Shown here: positions 52,504 to 62,070 of the stretch, piece after piece | Position numbering within the stretch: the stretch's first letter is position 1 | Layout of the letters: each line of letters opens with the position of its first letter | DNA from: Streptomyces nitrosporeus | Lineage (GTDB): Bacteria > Actinomycetota > Actinomycetes > Streptomycetales > Streptomycetaceae | Assembly (NCBI RefSeq): GCF_008704555.1 | Contig: NZ_CP023702.1 | Coordinates: 2,790,001-2,854,000, forward strand | Length of the DNA stretch: 64,000 nucleotides | Direction: 5' to 3' | Notes under the pieces: generated by a model | The model's input: the letters and a program-made list of their open reading frames with translations, nothing else | What the model was told of the DNA's origin: nothing | The model's database searches: none | Program-made: the position numbers and the translations under genes

Positions 52504-53544
52504 ATGCCCACGCCTCCCTCGCACCGCGAGCGGCTCACCCCGCAGATGCTCCGGTACGCGGAGAAGTTCGACGACCGCGGAGAGATCCGCTGGCTGCCCT
52601 ACCTCATGTACTTCCACGCGGCGGGCCACACCTCCGGCACCGTCAACACCGACCAGCTGGGCTTCCGGTTCTCCGAAGGCCCGGACGGGCAGCGGGCCTC
52701 CGCCGGCCGTCCGCCGGCCGGCGGCCCGGTGCGGCTGATCGCGGGCAGCTCCACCGTGTTCGGGATCGGGGCCTCCGCCGACGCGCACACCCTGGCCTCA
52801 CGGCTCTGGGCCAAGCACGCCCCGTCCACCCCGTGGCTCAACTTCGGCGGGCGCAGCTTCAACTCGGCCCAGGAACTGCTGCTCTTCACCTTCTACCGCC
52901 ATCTGCTCCCCCAGGTCGACGAGATCGTCCTGTTCAGCGGCTTCAACAACCTCGGGCTGGCACGGCTGCCGCGCTGGATGCAGGGGGACGAGGGGGCCTT
53001 CTTCAACGGCCACGACTACTTCGCCCAGGTCGAGGCCGCGAAGGAGCAGCAGCGCAGGGCGTCCTCGGGCCGCCGGCTCCTCGGCCGCCGGCCCGCCGGC
53101 CAGGAGAGCGGCCGGGACGAGACCGTACCGGACCTGGAGGACCAGATCGCCCAGGCCGTCGACCGTACGGTCCGCCACCTGGACAACTGGAAACTGCTCG
53201 CCCGGGGCACCGGTGCCAAGCTCACCTACGTCCTGCAGCCGCTCGCCCCCTGGGTACGCGAACGCCCGGCTCCCCAGGAGAAGTTGCTCTTCGACGAGCT
53301 GGACGGCCTCGCCGACTTCGGCAAGGCGTACGGCGACATCTGCACGATCGAGTCGGGCCGCCGTTACGCGGACCGGCTCCGGGAGGGCTGCGCCGGGATC
53401 GGTGTGGACTTCGTGGACCTCAACCCGCTCCTCGGCGAGGCGCTCGCCGCGGACGAGTGGCTCTTCGTCGACCGCATCCACTTCACCGACGAGGGGCACG
53501 ACACCGTCGCCGCCCTGCTCTCCGACGTCCTCGGCCTGAACTGA
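52504..53544 (+). CDS. SGNH/GDSL hydrolase-like protein
   Basis: 346 residues, no signal peptide. TVNTDQLGFRFSEG is typical of SGNH proteins found beside SxtI-type carbamoyltransferases and polysaccharide O-modifying enzymes. Nucleophile block LIAGSSTVFGIGAS, block III-like FSGFNNLG, and the catalytic Asp-x-x-His in VDRIHFTDEGHDT are all present, so it should be active on an ester or act as an acyl/carbamoyl-handling enzyme. ATG 52504 with GAAAGG site. The middle (about 175-215) is a charged insert. Co-directional with all genes to 59,355. Confidence 0.8.
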   Translation: MPTPPSHRERLTPQMLRYAEKFDDRGEIRWLPYLMYFHAAGHTSGTVNTDQLGFRFSEGPDGQRASAGRPPAGGPVRLIAGSSTVFGIGASADAHTLASRLWAKHAPSTPWLNFGGRSFNSAQELLLFTFYRHLLPQVDEIVLFSGFNNLGLARLPRWMQGDEGAFFNGHDYFAQVEAAKEQQRRASSGRRLLGRRPAGQESGRDETVPDLEDQIAQAVDRTVRHLDNWKLLARGTGAKLTYVLQPLAPWVRERPAPQEKLLFDELDGLADFGKAYGDICTIESGRRYADRLREGCAGIGVDFVDLNPLLGEALAADEWLFVDRIHFTDEGHDTVAALLSDVLGLN

Positions 53545-53577
53545 CCGGGCCCGACCGACCCATGAAGGGAAACGCCC

Positions 53578-53664
53578 ATGCGTATCGTCCGCAAGATCCT
53601 CGAAGTGCTGCGGCTCCGGCGGAAGAAGCCGGACAACAGCTCCTCCATCTACCCGATGTTCTGA
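53578..53664 (+). CDS. 28-residue peptide in the biosynthetic-type operon
   Basis: A short gene with a good GAAGGGA site 5-11 nt before ATG 53578, beginning MRIVRKILEVLRLRRKK and ending SSSIYPMF. It fits neatly between the SGNH and diiron-protein genes (33 bp and 16 bp gaps). The basic amphipathic start and the IYPMF end recall the small SxtK-like/DUF5989 proteins that accompany SxtI-type carbamoyltransferases (as I remember them, RKK near the start and an IYTLF-like end), but the membrane helix of that family is missing. A ribosomal peptide precursor is the other possibility. No homologue is known to me. Confidence 0.55.
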   Translation: MRIVRKILEVLRLRRKKPDNSSSIYPMF

Positions 53665-53680
53665 GGGCGGCCGGCCACCG

Positions 53681-55867
53681 ATGACTTCCATGACCGCCCG
53701 CTCGCTCTACCCCCTGGTCTGCGACCCGGAGTGCACGGTGGCGGACACCGTCCGGGCCGGTGCGCTGCGCGCCGTCCTGGACGGGTCCCGGGACCCAAAG
53801 GCCGCCCAGGACGGCCTGGATCTCCTGCGCAAACGGATACGGACCTGGGCCGACGGGGAACGCGACCGGTTCGCCGCTCTCGCCGGGACCGCCCCCGCCG
53901 GCACCGGCCTGCACCGGTCGGCCGCCCGGGTCCTGCTCCAGTGCGCCCCGCTCGCCCTGGTCTCCGGTGCCTGGCTGTCCGGTTCCACCGGTATGGCCAC
54001 CGCCGACGAACCGACGGCTCTGGCCGCGCTCACCCTGTACGCCTCGGACGTCGGGGTGGGGCGCCCGTACCGGTCCCGGGGCGACGCCTTCGCGGCGCTG
54101 CTCCGCGCCCTGGACTCCGCAGAGTACGCGGACCCGCCCGCCCGGACCGCCCTGGACCCGCGGATCCTGGACTCCTCCTTCGAACTCCCTTCCCTGCTTC
54201 TCCTGTTCGGGCGGATGGCCGAGGAGTTCCGGCCCGAGACCGCCGGCGCCGACCTGTGCCTGCGGGAGGCGGGACTGCTGCCTCCGCTCGCCCTGGTGCG
54301 CGCCGTCCACGGCGGGGAGCAGCGGGCCGACTGGGCGGCGCTCGACCCCGGGGCCCCGCGGCCGCTGGAGCCGGCGGGCGGGCTGGCCGGTTCGGCGGCC
54401 GTGGTGGAGACCCTCGCCGGGGACGGTGACGACGAGGACTCCCGCCGGGTGCTGGCGGGCTGCCGCTGGGCGTTCGACCGGCTCGTCGCCTGGTCGCAGG
54501 AGGTGTACCGGTTCGCCGGGGACATCGCCCGGCCGGAGCAGCAGGCCGCCGAGCTGATCCGGCTGCGCGCCCGTGAGGGGTCCGTCTACCACCACGCCTT
54601 CCAGCTGGCCGGACGGCCGCTGGCGACCTGGCTGGCCGAGGCCCGGCAGGACCCCTACCCCCTGATGTCCGCACTGGCCGCGAGCCGTCTGGTCCGCCCC
54701 GGGCAGCCGGAGCGGAGCGCGCTGGTCACCGGGCTGGTCGGGGAGCGGGGGGCGATGTTCCGGGTGTTCAGCCCCGAGGACCTGTCCGTGCTGCGGCAGT
54801 GGATCGCCTCGCTGCCGGCCCGGGACGGTACGGGCACCGGCGGCGACGCGGACACCACCGTGGAGGCCGGCACGGACACCGGTGCGCCGAGCGGTGCGGC
54901 GGCGGGCCCCGGTGCCGGTGCCGGTGCCGTACGCCCGGTGCCCGCCCTTCCCGCCTTCGGCGGCGGTCCGGACGGGCAGCCGCCCCGCGACCTGCGCGAG
55001 GCGTACGTACTGCTCCAGCGCCGCACCCAGTCACCGGCGCTCCGGTCGTGGGCCGTCAGCTACGTCCACGGCTGGCTCGGCCGGGCCCGCCACCGCATCG
55101 ACCGCAGCGCGCTGCCGCTGCCCGCGGACTGGCCGGCCGAGGGGCTGCGGCCCTGGCTCGCCGCCCAGCACGACCGCCATGCCGAGGAGTTCGCCCAGAA
55201 CCGGGAGGACGAGCTGCCCACCCGTGAGCAGCTGATCGACTCCACCGTGCAGCTGGCCCCGCTCACCATGATCGACGGGGGCTGGCTCCAGGGCTTCACC
55301 GACTACCGGCTGGCCTCCTCCCAGGTGGGCTACTCGCTGTTCGAGACCTACTGGGACGAGCTGGGCAACGGCCTGACGGCCCTCAACCACCCGCTGATCT
55401 ACCGTGAGCTGGTCGAGGGCATGGGGGTCGGGCTGCCGCCCACCGGCTCCGCCGAATTCGCCCGCTGGGACGGCTTCCAGGACAGTTCGTTCGAGCTTCC
55501 GGTCTACTGGCTGGCCGTCGGACGCTTCCCGGTCACCTTCGAACCGGAGATCCTCGGCCTGAATCTGGCCATGGAGCTCTCCGGTGTCGGCGGCACCTAC
55601 CGGCGGGCCCGGCTCGGACTGCGCAAGCACGGCTTCAGCACCCGCTTCGTGGACATCCACAACACCATCGACAACGTGGCCACCGGGCACTCCGCCTGGG
55701 CCGCCGACGCGATCGACAGCCATCTGTCCGCGCTGCCGGTGGGCGGCCCGTACCGGCAGGAGGCATGGCGGCGCGTCCGGGAGGGTTACCGCTCCCTCAA
55801 CCCGCCCCGGTCCTTCCCCGCCTGGCTGGCCGACCGCCGGGCCAGGCTGGCCGCCCGCCCCCACTGA
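53681..55867 (+). CDS. Tandem haem-oxygenase-like diiron oxidase protein, first domain degenerate
   Basis: 728 residues. The C-terminal half (about 515-690) has the look of iron-containing redox enzymes of the haem-oxygenase-like (HDO) class: LAPLTMIDGGWLQGF, FETYWDELGNG, LNHPLIYREL, FELPVYWLAVGRF, EILGLNLAMELSG, VDIHNTIDNVATGHSAWA. Plausible metal ligands are Glu555, His570, Glu632, Asp658 and His660/670. Residues 88-202 repeat the same pattern at identical spacing (CAPLALVSGAWLSG at 88 versus 525; DSSFELP at 164 versus 601) but lack those ligands. HDOs do N-oxygenation, C-C cleavage or desaturation in natural-product pathways; the reaction here is unknown. Confidence 0.75.
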   Translation: MTSMTARSLYPLVCDPECTVADTVRAGALRAVLDGSRDPKAAQDGLDLLRKRIRTWADGERDRFAALAGTAPAGTGLHRSAARVLLQCAPLALVSGAWLSGSTGMATADEPTALAALTLYASDVGVGRPYRSRGDAFAALLRALDSAEYADPPARTALDPRILDSSFELPSLLLLFGRMAEEFRPETAGADLCLREAGLLPPLALVRAVHGGEQRADWAALDPGAPRPLEPAGGLAGSAAVVETLAGDGDDEDSRRVLAGCRWAFDRLVAWSQEVYRFAGDIARPEQQAAELIRLRAREGSVYHHAFQLAGRPLATWLAEARQDPYPLMSALAASRLVRPGQPERSALVTGLVGERGAMFRVFSPEDLSVLRQWIASLPARDGTGTGGDADTTVEAGTDTGAPSGAAAGPGAGAGAVRPVPALPAFGGGPDGQPPRDLREAYVLLQRRTQSPALRSWAVSYVHGWLGRARHRIDRSALPLPADWPAEGLRPWLAAQHDRHAEEFAQNREDELPTREQLIDSTVQLAPLTMIDGGWLQGFTDYRLASSQVGYSLFETYWDELGNGLTALNHPLIYRELVEGMGVGLPPTGSAEFARWDGFQDSSFELPVYWLAVGRFPVTFEPEILGLNLAMELSGVGGTYRRARLGLRKHGFSTRFVDIHNTIDNVATGHSAWAADAIDSHLSALPVGGPYRQEAWRRVREGYRSLNPPRSFPAWLADRRARLAARPH

Positions 55868-56005
55868 CCACGGGCCGCCCCGCGGGCCGGCTCCCCGGCC
55901 CGTGCGCTCCCCCGCCCCGCACCCGCGGCCGTCCCCGCCGGCCCCGGACCGCCCCGCACCCGCGGCCGGCCCCGGAGCCGGGACAGAAAGGAACACGAGA
56001 CAGCC

Positions 56006-57859
<1,854 letters not shown>

Positions 57860-57934
57860 CGCCGCCGGCCCGCCGTGTCCCGTCCGCGCGCCGCCCCCGC
57901 CGGGGCGGCGCCCCGCCCGGAAAGGTTCCACCCC

Positions 57935-58099
57935 GTGCGCAACCCCCTCTACTCCCTGCTCTTCTTCGTGGTGGTCGTCCCCGCCGGGCTGCTCGCCCGG
58001 CTGGTCAGGGACCCCATGACCCGGCGCCCGCAGCCCGGCGCCACCAGCTACTGGATCCCCGCCGACGGCCCTGTCGCGGGACGGAAGGACGCACGATGA
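57935..58099 (+). CDS. SxtJ-like small membrane protein
   Basis: 54 residues: one N-terminal membrane helix (about 4-24, NPLYSLLFFVVVVPAGLLARL) then a polar tail VRDPMTRRPQPGATSYWIP. The DP...R...P.A.SYW ending is, from memory, the end of SxtJ-family proteins that sit directly after SxtI-type carbamoyltransferases; the usual N-terminal helices are shortened. GTG 57935 with GGAAAGG site. Its stop overlaps the ATP-grasp start by 4 bp. It may tether the carbamoyltransferase or ligase to the membrane (inference). Confidence 0.7.
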   Translation: MRNPLYSLLFFVVVVPAGLLARLVRDPMTRRPQPGATSYWIPADGPVAGRKDAR

Positions 58100-59355
58100 C
58101 CGACCCCGCCCCCGCACCCGGCCGCGACCGTGCCCTGGCCTTCATCGAGTCCAACATGACCGGGACAGGGGTCCAGGCGCTGCGTCTGGCCCGTGACATG
58201 GGGCTCAACCCGCTCTTCGTTACCAACGGCATGGAGAAGTACGAGACCGATCCCGCCACCGCCGGGGCGATCCGCGAACTCGCCGCCGGCATCCGGGTCT
58301 GCGACACCCAGGACCCGGACGCGGTGGAGAAGGAGCTGCGGGCGCACACCCTCCCCGTCTGCGGGGTCGTGACCGTCATGGAGTACTACGTGCCCCTGGC
58401 CACCGAGGCCGCCCGCCGTCTCGGTCTCCCCGGCCTGGACCCCGGCGCCGCCCAGGACGCCAGGAACAAGCTGCGCACCCGGGAGCGGTGTGCGGCGGCC
58501 GGGGTCCCGGTGCCCCGCTTCCACTTCGTCCTGACCGAGGAGGAGATCGACACCGCCCTCGCCGACACCGGACTGCCGTGCGTGGTCAAGCCGGTCGACG
58601 AATCGGCCAGCATCGGTGTGGAGCTCTGCCGTACCCGCGCGGAGGTGCGGGCGGCGGTGGCGGGCATCGCGGGCAGCGCGGTGAACTCCAAGGGACAGGC
58701 CCGGGTGCCGGGCGCGCTGCTGGAGCAGTGCCTCTTCGGCCCCGAGGTCAGCGTGGAGACCTTCACCTACGACGGCCGTACCCACGTCCTGGGGGTCACC
58801 GACAAACTGCTGGGCCCCACACCGCACTTCGTGGAGTTCGGGCACACCTTCCCCTCCGCCCTCGGCGAGCAGGCCGGCGCGGCCGCCGCCGTCGCGGTCT
58901 CGGCGCTGGCCGCCATCGGGTTCGACTTCGGTCCGGCCCATGTGGAGGCCAAGCTGACGCCGGACGGCCCGGTCCTGATCGAGATCAACGCCCGTACGGG
59001 CGGCGACTTCATCCCCGACCTCGTCGAGCACGCCCTGGGGGTCGCCCTCCTGGAACAGTCCCTGCGGGCCCACTCCGGGGAGCGGCCCGACCTGGAACCG
59101 GTCCGCCGCCGGGGCGCCGCCATCCGCTTCCTGGCCGGGCGCGACGGCACCGTACGCGAGGTCCCGGACGCCGGGATCCTGGAGCACTTCCCGGCGGTCG
59201 TGGCGCACCGGGTCAAGGCGGTGGCGGGGCAGACCACCACCTGGCCCGCCAACAGCCACCAGCGCCTGGGCCACGTCATGGCCGTCGCGGACACCGCCGC
59301 CCAGGCCGCCGCCGCCGCGGAGGCCGCCCTCTGCCACCTGGCCCCGCGTTACTGA
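58096..59355 (+). CDS. ATP-grasp carboxylate-amine ligase
   Basis: 419 residues. Pre-ATP-grasp region (ALAFIESNMTGTGVQALRLARDMGLNPLFV), ATP-binding lobe VPRFHFVLTEEEIDTALADTG / LPCVVKPVDESASIGVELC, and metal/phosphate residues in VEAKLTPDGPVLIEINARTGGDF, the E-x-N-x-R motif. Nearest in architecture to amino-acid ligases such as BacD and BtrJ, which join a carboxylate to an amine via acyl-phosphate. Translationally coupled to the SxtJ-like gene. Likely forms an amide or dipeptide bond in the product; partners unknown. Confidence 0.87.
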   Translation: MTDPAPAPGRDRALAFIESNMTGTGVQALRLARDMGLNPLFVTNGMEKYETDPATAGAIRELAAGIRVCDTQDPDAVEKELRAHTLPVCGVVTVMEYYVPLATEAARRLGLPGLDPGAAQDARNKLRTRERCAAAGVPVPRFHFVLTEEEIDTALADTGLPCVVKPVDESASIGVELCRTRAEVRAAVAGIAGSAVNSKGQARVPGALLEQCLFGPEVSVETFTYDGRTHVLGVTDKLLGPTPHFVEFGHTFPSALGEQAGAAAAVAVSALAAIGFDFGPAHVEAKLTPDGPVLIEINARTGGDFIPDLVEHALGVALLEQSLRAHSGERPDLEPVRRRGAAIRFLAGRDGTVREVPDAGILEHFPAVVAHRVKAVAGQTTTWPANSHQRLGHVMAVADTAAQAAAAAEAALCHLAPRY

Positions 59356-59430
59356 GGCGGCACGGCGGGGGCGGCCGGCGGGCCCGCGGGCCGCGGCCGT
59401 CACCGCGCGGAGCAGCCTCGAACGCAGCAC

Positions 59431-59483
59431 CCCCGGGGGCGGGCCCCCTGCCGCTTCACGTGGCACGCACCCCGCCCCCGGGG
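59431..59483. terminator. Long hairpin between convergent ATP-grasp and UDG-ART genes
   Basis: 13-bp perfect arms CCCCGGGGGCGGG and CCCGCCCCCGGGG with a 27-nt loop; likely ends both transcripts. Confidence 0.65.
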
Positions 59484-59495
59484 CCGGGCCGCGGC

Positions 59496-61115
59496 TCAGG
59501 ACACCAGGGTCTGCTCCTCCAGTTCGGTCAGCCGCACCGTGCACAGGCCGCCGCGCTCCGTCCTGACGTCCGTCACCTTCAGCTGCGTACCCGGGGAGAG
59601 GATGAACTCCTCCTCCCCGGTGAAGGCCGAGAAGTCGCGGATGCCCACCGCCCGGCGCGGGGTCACCTCGAAGAGCGTCCGTCTGCCCCGTCCGCCGAGG
59701 AACGCCCGGGCCACGCCGAGCACGGGTGTGCAGGAGGAGACGCCCCACCAGGTCACGGTCCGGCCCAGCGGGTACTGCGCCCGCAGGTCCAGCGCCACCC
59801 CGCGCCACAACGGCCGCGTGTGCGCGGGGAGCTCGGACACCGCCGCGAAGAGCAGCCGCAGATAGGGGAGGTAGGGCACCACCCGGCTGCGGTCCGGGGA
59901 CCGCAGCACGGCGTTGATCTTCCGGTAGAACTCCGACTCGCACGTGTAGAGGTGGAGGGCCGCGATCGTGTCCGCCGAGAGGACGCCGGTGCCCTCGTCG
60001 GCGCGCCTCTTCCCGAACTCGTCCGCCCGGTCGACGTGGTGGCCGATCGAGCGGAGCAGTTCGGCGACCGGGCCGACGGCGTCCCGGAAGCCCATGAGCG
60101 GGGTGTCGAACACCCCGGTGATCCCCGGGAGGACGAGACCTTCGTCCTTGACCCCCGAAAGCCGCTCCAGGTACTGCTGGTGCAGTTCCATGGTCGATGC
60201 GATGAAGGCCCCCATCCGCTCGGAGACACCGCTCTGCGCCCCGCCCGGGGCGGACGCGGTCCCGTTCCACCCCTTGCTCGGCAGCCAGTCGATCCCGTCG
60301 GCCCCCACGGCCGCGAGGGCGTCGTTGACCAGGGTGAAGTGGTCGCCGTCGCAGAAGATGTCGCCCTGCGCCGCCGGGTTGGCGTGGTCGATGTGCCGGA
60401 CCTCGACCCCGGGGTACTTCTTCTGGATGCGGAGGACGGCCGTCTTCAGGCTGCGCGCGTGGGCACCCCACCAGGCGAAGACGACCCCGCGGTCCTCCTC
60501 GTCGGCGTGCTGCTTGGCCCTGAAGATCTCCTCGACGATCCGCTCGGCGACGGGCCGCCAGAACCCCGTGTGCCGGTCGGTCCCCATCGCCCCGTCGGCG
60601 CTGGCGGTGAGGGACGTGTTCAGCAGCAGCACCCCCTGGGTGAGCATCGCCTGGAACCACTCCGGCGGCTGGACGGTGTCCCGCTCGGCGAGCAGCGCGC
60701 GGACGTCCTTGATCGGGGTCTTCTTGGGTATGCCGTACTTCCACATGGCCGCCGCCTTGATGAGGCAGCGGATGCTGACGACCCGTCCGAACCTGCTGTC
60801 CTTCCAGTCGTGGAAGGTGTTGTCGAACATGGCGATACCGGTGGCGCTCTCCGGCCGCGGGTACGGGTTCTGCCCGAAGGCGACGACCTTCCACTTGTGC
60901 GGCGGGTTCGGCTTGAGCGCCTGGAAGGTGAGTTCACGGACCGGTACGACGTCCGGGCCGCGGTCCGCGCCGATGAACGCGGCCGCGTCCGGCCGCGCCT
61001 CGATGGCCGGCTTCAGCAGCGGAAGCCACGGCTCACCGCCGCCCTGGAACAGCTCGGCCAGAGCGAGCGGGTCGTTCGGGTCAGGCGTGGTGGCCGGGGT
61101 GTTGACATCGCTCAT
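59496..61115 (-). CDS. Uracil-DNA glycosylase-fold protein fused to an ADP-ribosyltransferase domain
   Basis: 539 residues. Residues 65-275 follow the UNG family 1 plan: KWKVVAFGQNPYPRPESATG (GQDPYH equivalent), QGVLLLNTSLTASADGA, VVFAWWGAHARSLKTAV, and HANPAAQGDIFCDGDHF (HPSPLS equivalent). The catalytic Asp of GQDPYH is Asn83 here; the His of HPSPLS is kept (His244). Residues 385-520 resemble R-S-ExE mono-ADP-ribosyltransferases of the PF01129 type: LYTCESEFYRKINAVLR, Arg438 in PLWRGV, Ser460/461 in GVSSCTP, TLFEVTPRRAVGI, and EEE (501-503) in FTGEEEFILSPGTQLKV. It is divergent from a macrodomain gene. ATG 61115 has a GGAG site. A DNA-directed ADP-ribosylating toxin or defence effector is inferred. 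Confidence 0.82.
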   Translation of the reverse strand: MSDVNTPATTPDPNDPLALAELFQGGGEPWLPLLKPAIEARPDAAAFIGADRGPDVVPVRELTFQALKPNPPHKWKVVAFGQNPYPRPESATGIAMFDNTFHDWKDSRFGRVVSIRCLIKAAAMWKYGIPKKTPIKDVRALLAERDTVQPPEWFQAMLTQGVLLLNTSLTASADGAMGTDRHTGFWRPVAERIVEEIFRAKQHADEEDRGVVFAWWGAHARSLKTAVLRIQKKYPGVEVRHIDHANPAAQGDIFCDGDHFTLVNDALAAVGADGIDWLPSKGWNGTASAPGGAQSGVSERMGAFIASTMELHQQYLERLSGVKDEGLVLPGITGVFDTPLMGFRDAVGPVAELLRSIGHHVDRADEFGKRRADEGTGVLSADTIAALHLYTCESEFYRKINAVLRSPDRSRVVPYLPYLRLLFAAVSELPAHTRPLWRGVALDLRAQYPLGRTVTWWGVSSCTPVLGVARAFLGGRGRRTLFEVTPRRAVGIRDFSAFTGEEEFILSPGTQLKVTDVRTERGGLCTVRLTELEEQTLVS

Positions 61116-61221
61116 GGTGGAAGCGCTCCGGGATTCTGGCCGTGCGGACAAAGGCGGGGCGGAGGCGCGGGCGGGGAAGCCGCCGGCGCACCGCACCCCA
61201 AGCCGTGCTGAGGGGCGAGGA

Positions 61222-61255
61222 GTTGTCCAGGACCCTAGACCCGCGGTCTGACAAC
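61222..61255. promoter_or_regulatory. Nested inverted repeats in the UDG-ART/macrodomain divergent promoter
   Basis: Outer arms GTTGTC (61222-61227) and GACAAC (61250-61255); inner arms AGACC and GGTCT around CGC (61237-61249). Located 107 bp from the UDG-ART start and 92 bp from the macrodomain start; a candidate autoregulatory site. Confidence 0.45.
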
Positions 61256-61346
61256 GGGGGGCCGGCTCCTGTCGTCCGGCGGCCTGTCAGTGGGGGGCGG
61301 TAGCGTCCGGAGAAGTGGAGGAGCCACCTCTCGAACGGAGTGAACG

Positions 61347-62027
61347 ATGACCGCGAGCCGCCCGCAGCCGACACCTCTCAGGGTGATCCTGACCGACCTC
61401 AGCACCGAGGTGGTCGAATCCTGGCGGGCGGCGTTCGCCGACACCCCGGAGATCGAGATCCGCAAGGGATCGATCCTCGGAGTGGCGGCCGACGCCTGGG
61501 TCAGCCCGACCAACTCCAAGGGCCGTATGGACGGCGGCACCGACGCGGCCGTCAAGCGGCACCTCGGGGCCGGCATCCAGCTGCGCGTGCAGCAGGCGAT
61601 CCGCGACCGGTTCGCGGGGACCCTCCCCGTGGGCAGCGCGGTGTGCGTGCCCTCCGGGGCGGTCAACCCGAAGTTCCTGATACCGACGCCCACGATGACC
61701 GGTTCCTCGGAGAACGTGAGCCGGACGCTGAACGTCGCCCTGGCCTGCGCCGCCGCCTTCCAGGCCGTCCACCGGCAGAACGAGAGCGCCCCGGGCAGTA
61801 TCCGGTCGGTCGCCCTGGTCGGCATGGGTGCCCGTACCGGCCGGGTCCCGGCCCGGGTCTGCGCCAACCTGATGTGGACGGGCTACACCCTCTTCAACGA
61901 CCACTACTTCGAGGACTTCGACGACCTGCGCGCCACGATCACCGCCCAGCTCCACGACATCGAGACCGCCCCGCCGGCCCAGCGGGTCCGCATCACCCCG
62001 CCGGCCCCCAGGACCGCCCGACGCTGA
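61347..62027 (+). CDS. Macrodomain protein (ADP-ribose binding/hydrolase)
   Basis: 226 residues, single macrodomain. Phosphate/ribose loop DAWVSPTNSKGRMDGGTDAAV matches the S-P-(A/T)-N-(S)-x-G-x-M-D-G-G pattern of one macrodomain branch, and LVGMGARTGRVPARVCANLM is the second phosphate loop. Macrodomains bind or remove ADP-ribose from proteins or nucleic acids (DarG removes it from DNA). Divergent from the UDG-ART gene with a 231-bp gap, suggesting an antidote or eraser role. ATG 61347 with GGAG site. Ends 43 bp before a convergent conserved gene. Confidence 0.85.
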   Translation: MTASRPQPTPLRVILTDLSTEVVESWRAAFADTPEIEIRKGSILGVAADAWVSPTNSKGRMDGGTDAAVKRHLGAGIQLRVQQAIRDRFAGTLPVGSAVCVPSGAVNPKFLIPTPTMTGSSENVSRTLNVALACAAAFQAVHRQNESAPGSIRSVALVGMGARTGRVPARVCANLMWTGYTLFNDHYFEDFDDLRATITAQLHDIETAPPAQRVRITPPAPRTARR

Positions 62028-62070
62028 CCGGCCGGGCCCGGCCTCTCGTCCCCCGCCGTCCCGCTCCGGC

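Noticed and set aside
53562..53681. Alternative small frame starting MKGNAHAYRPQ that overlaps the 28-residue peptide gene
   Set aside because: Its ATG has no ribosome site and its frame is Ala/Pro/Arg-biased; the GAAGGGA within it serves as ribosome site for the 28-residue peptide instead.
59496..62027. Integrase, transposase or att-like direct repeats flanking the UDG-ART/macrodomain locus
   Set aside because: I looked for mobile-element genes and flanking repeats and found none, so recent transfer cannot be argued from the window itself.
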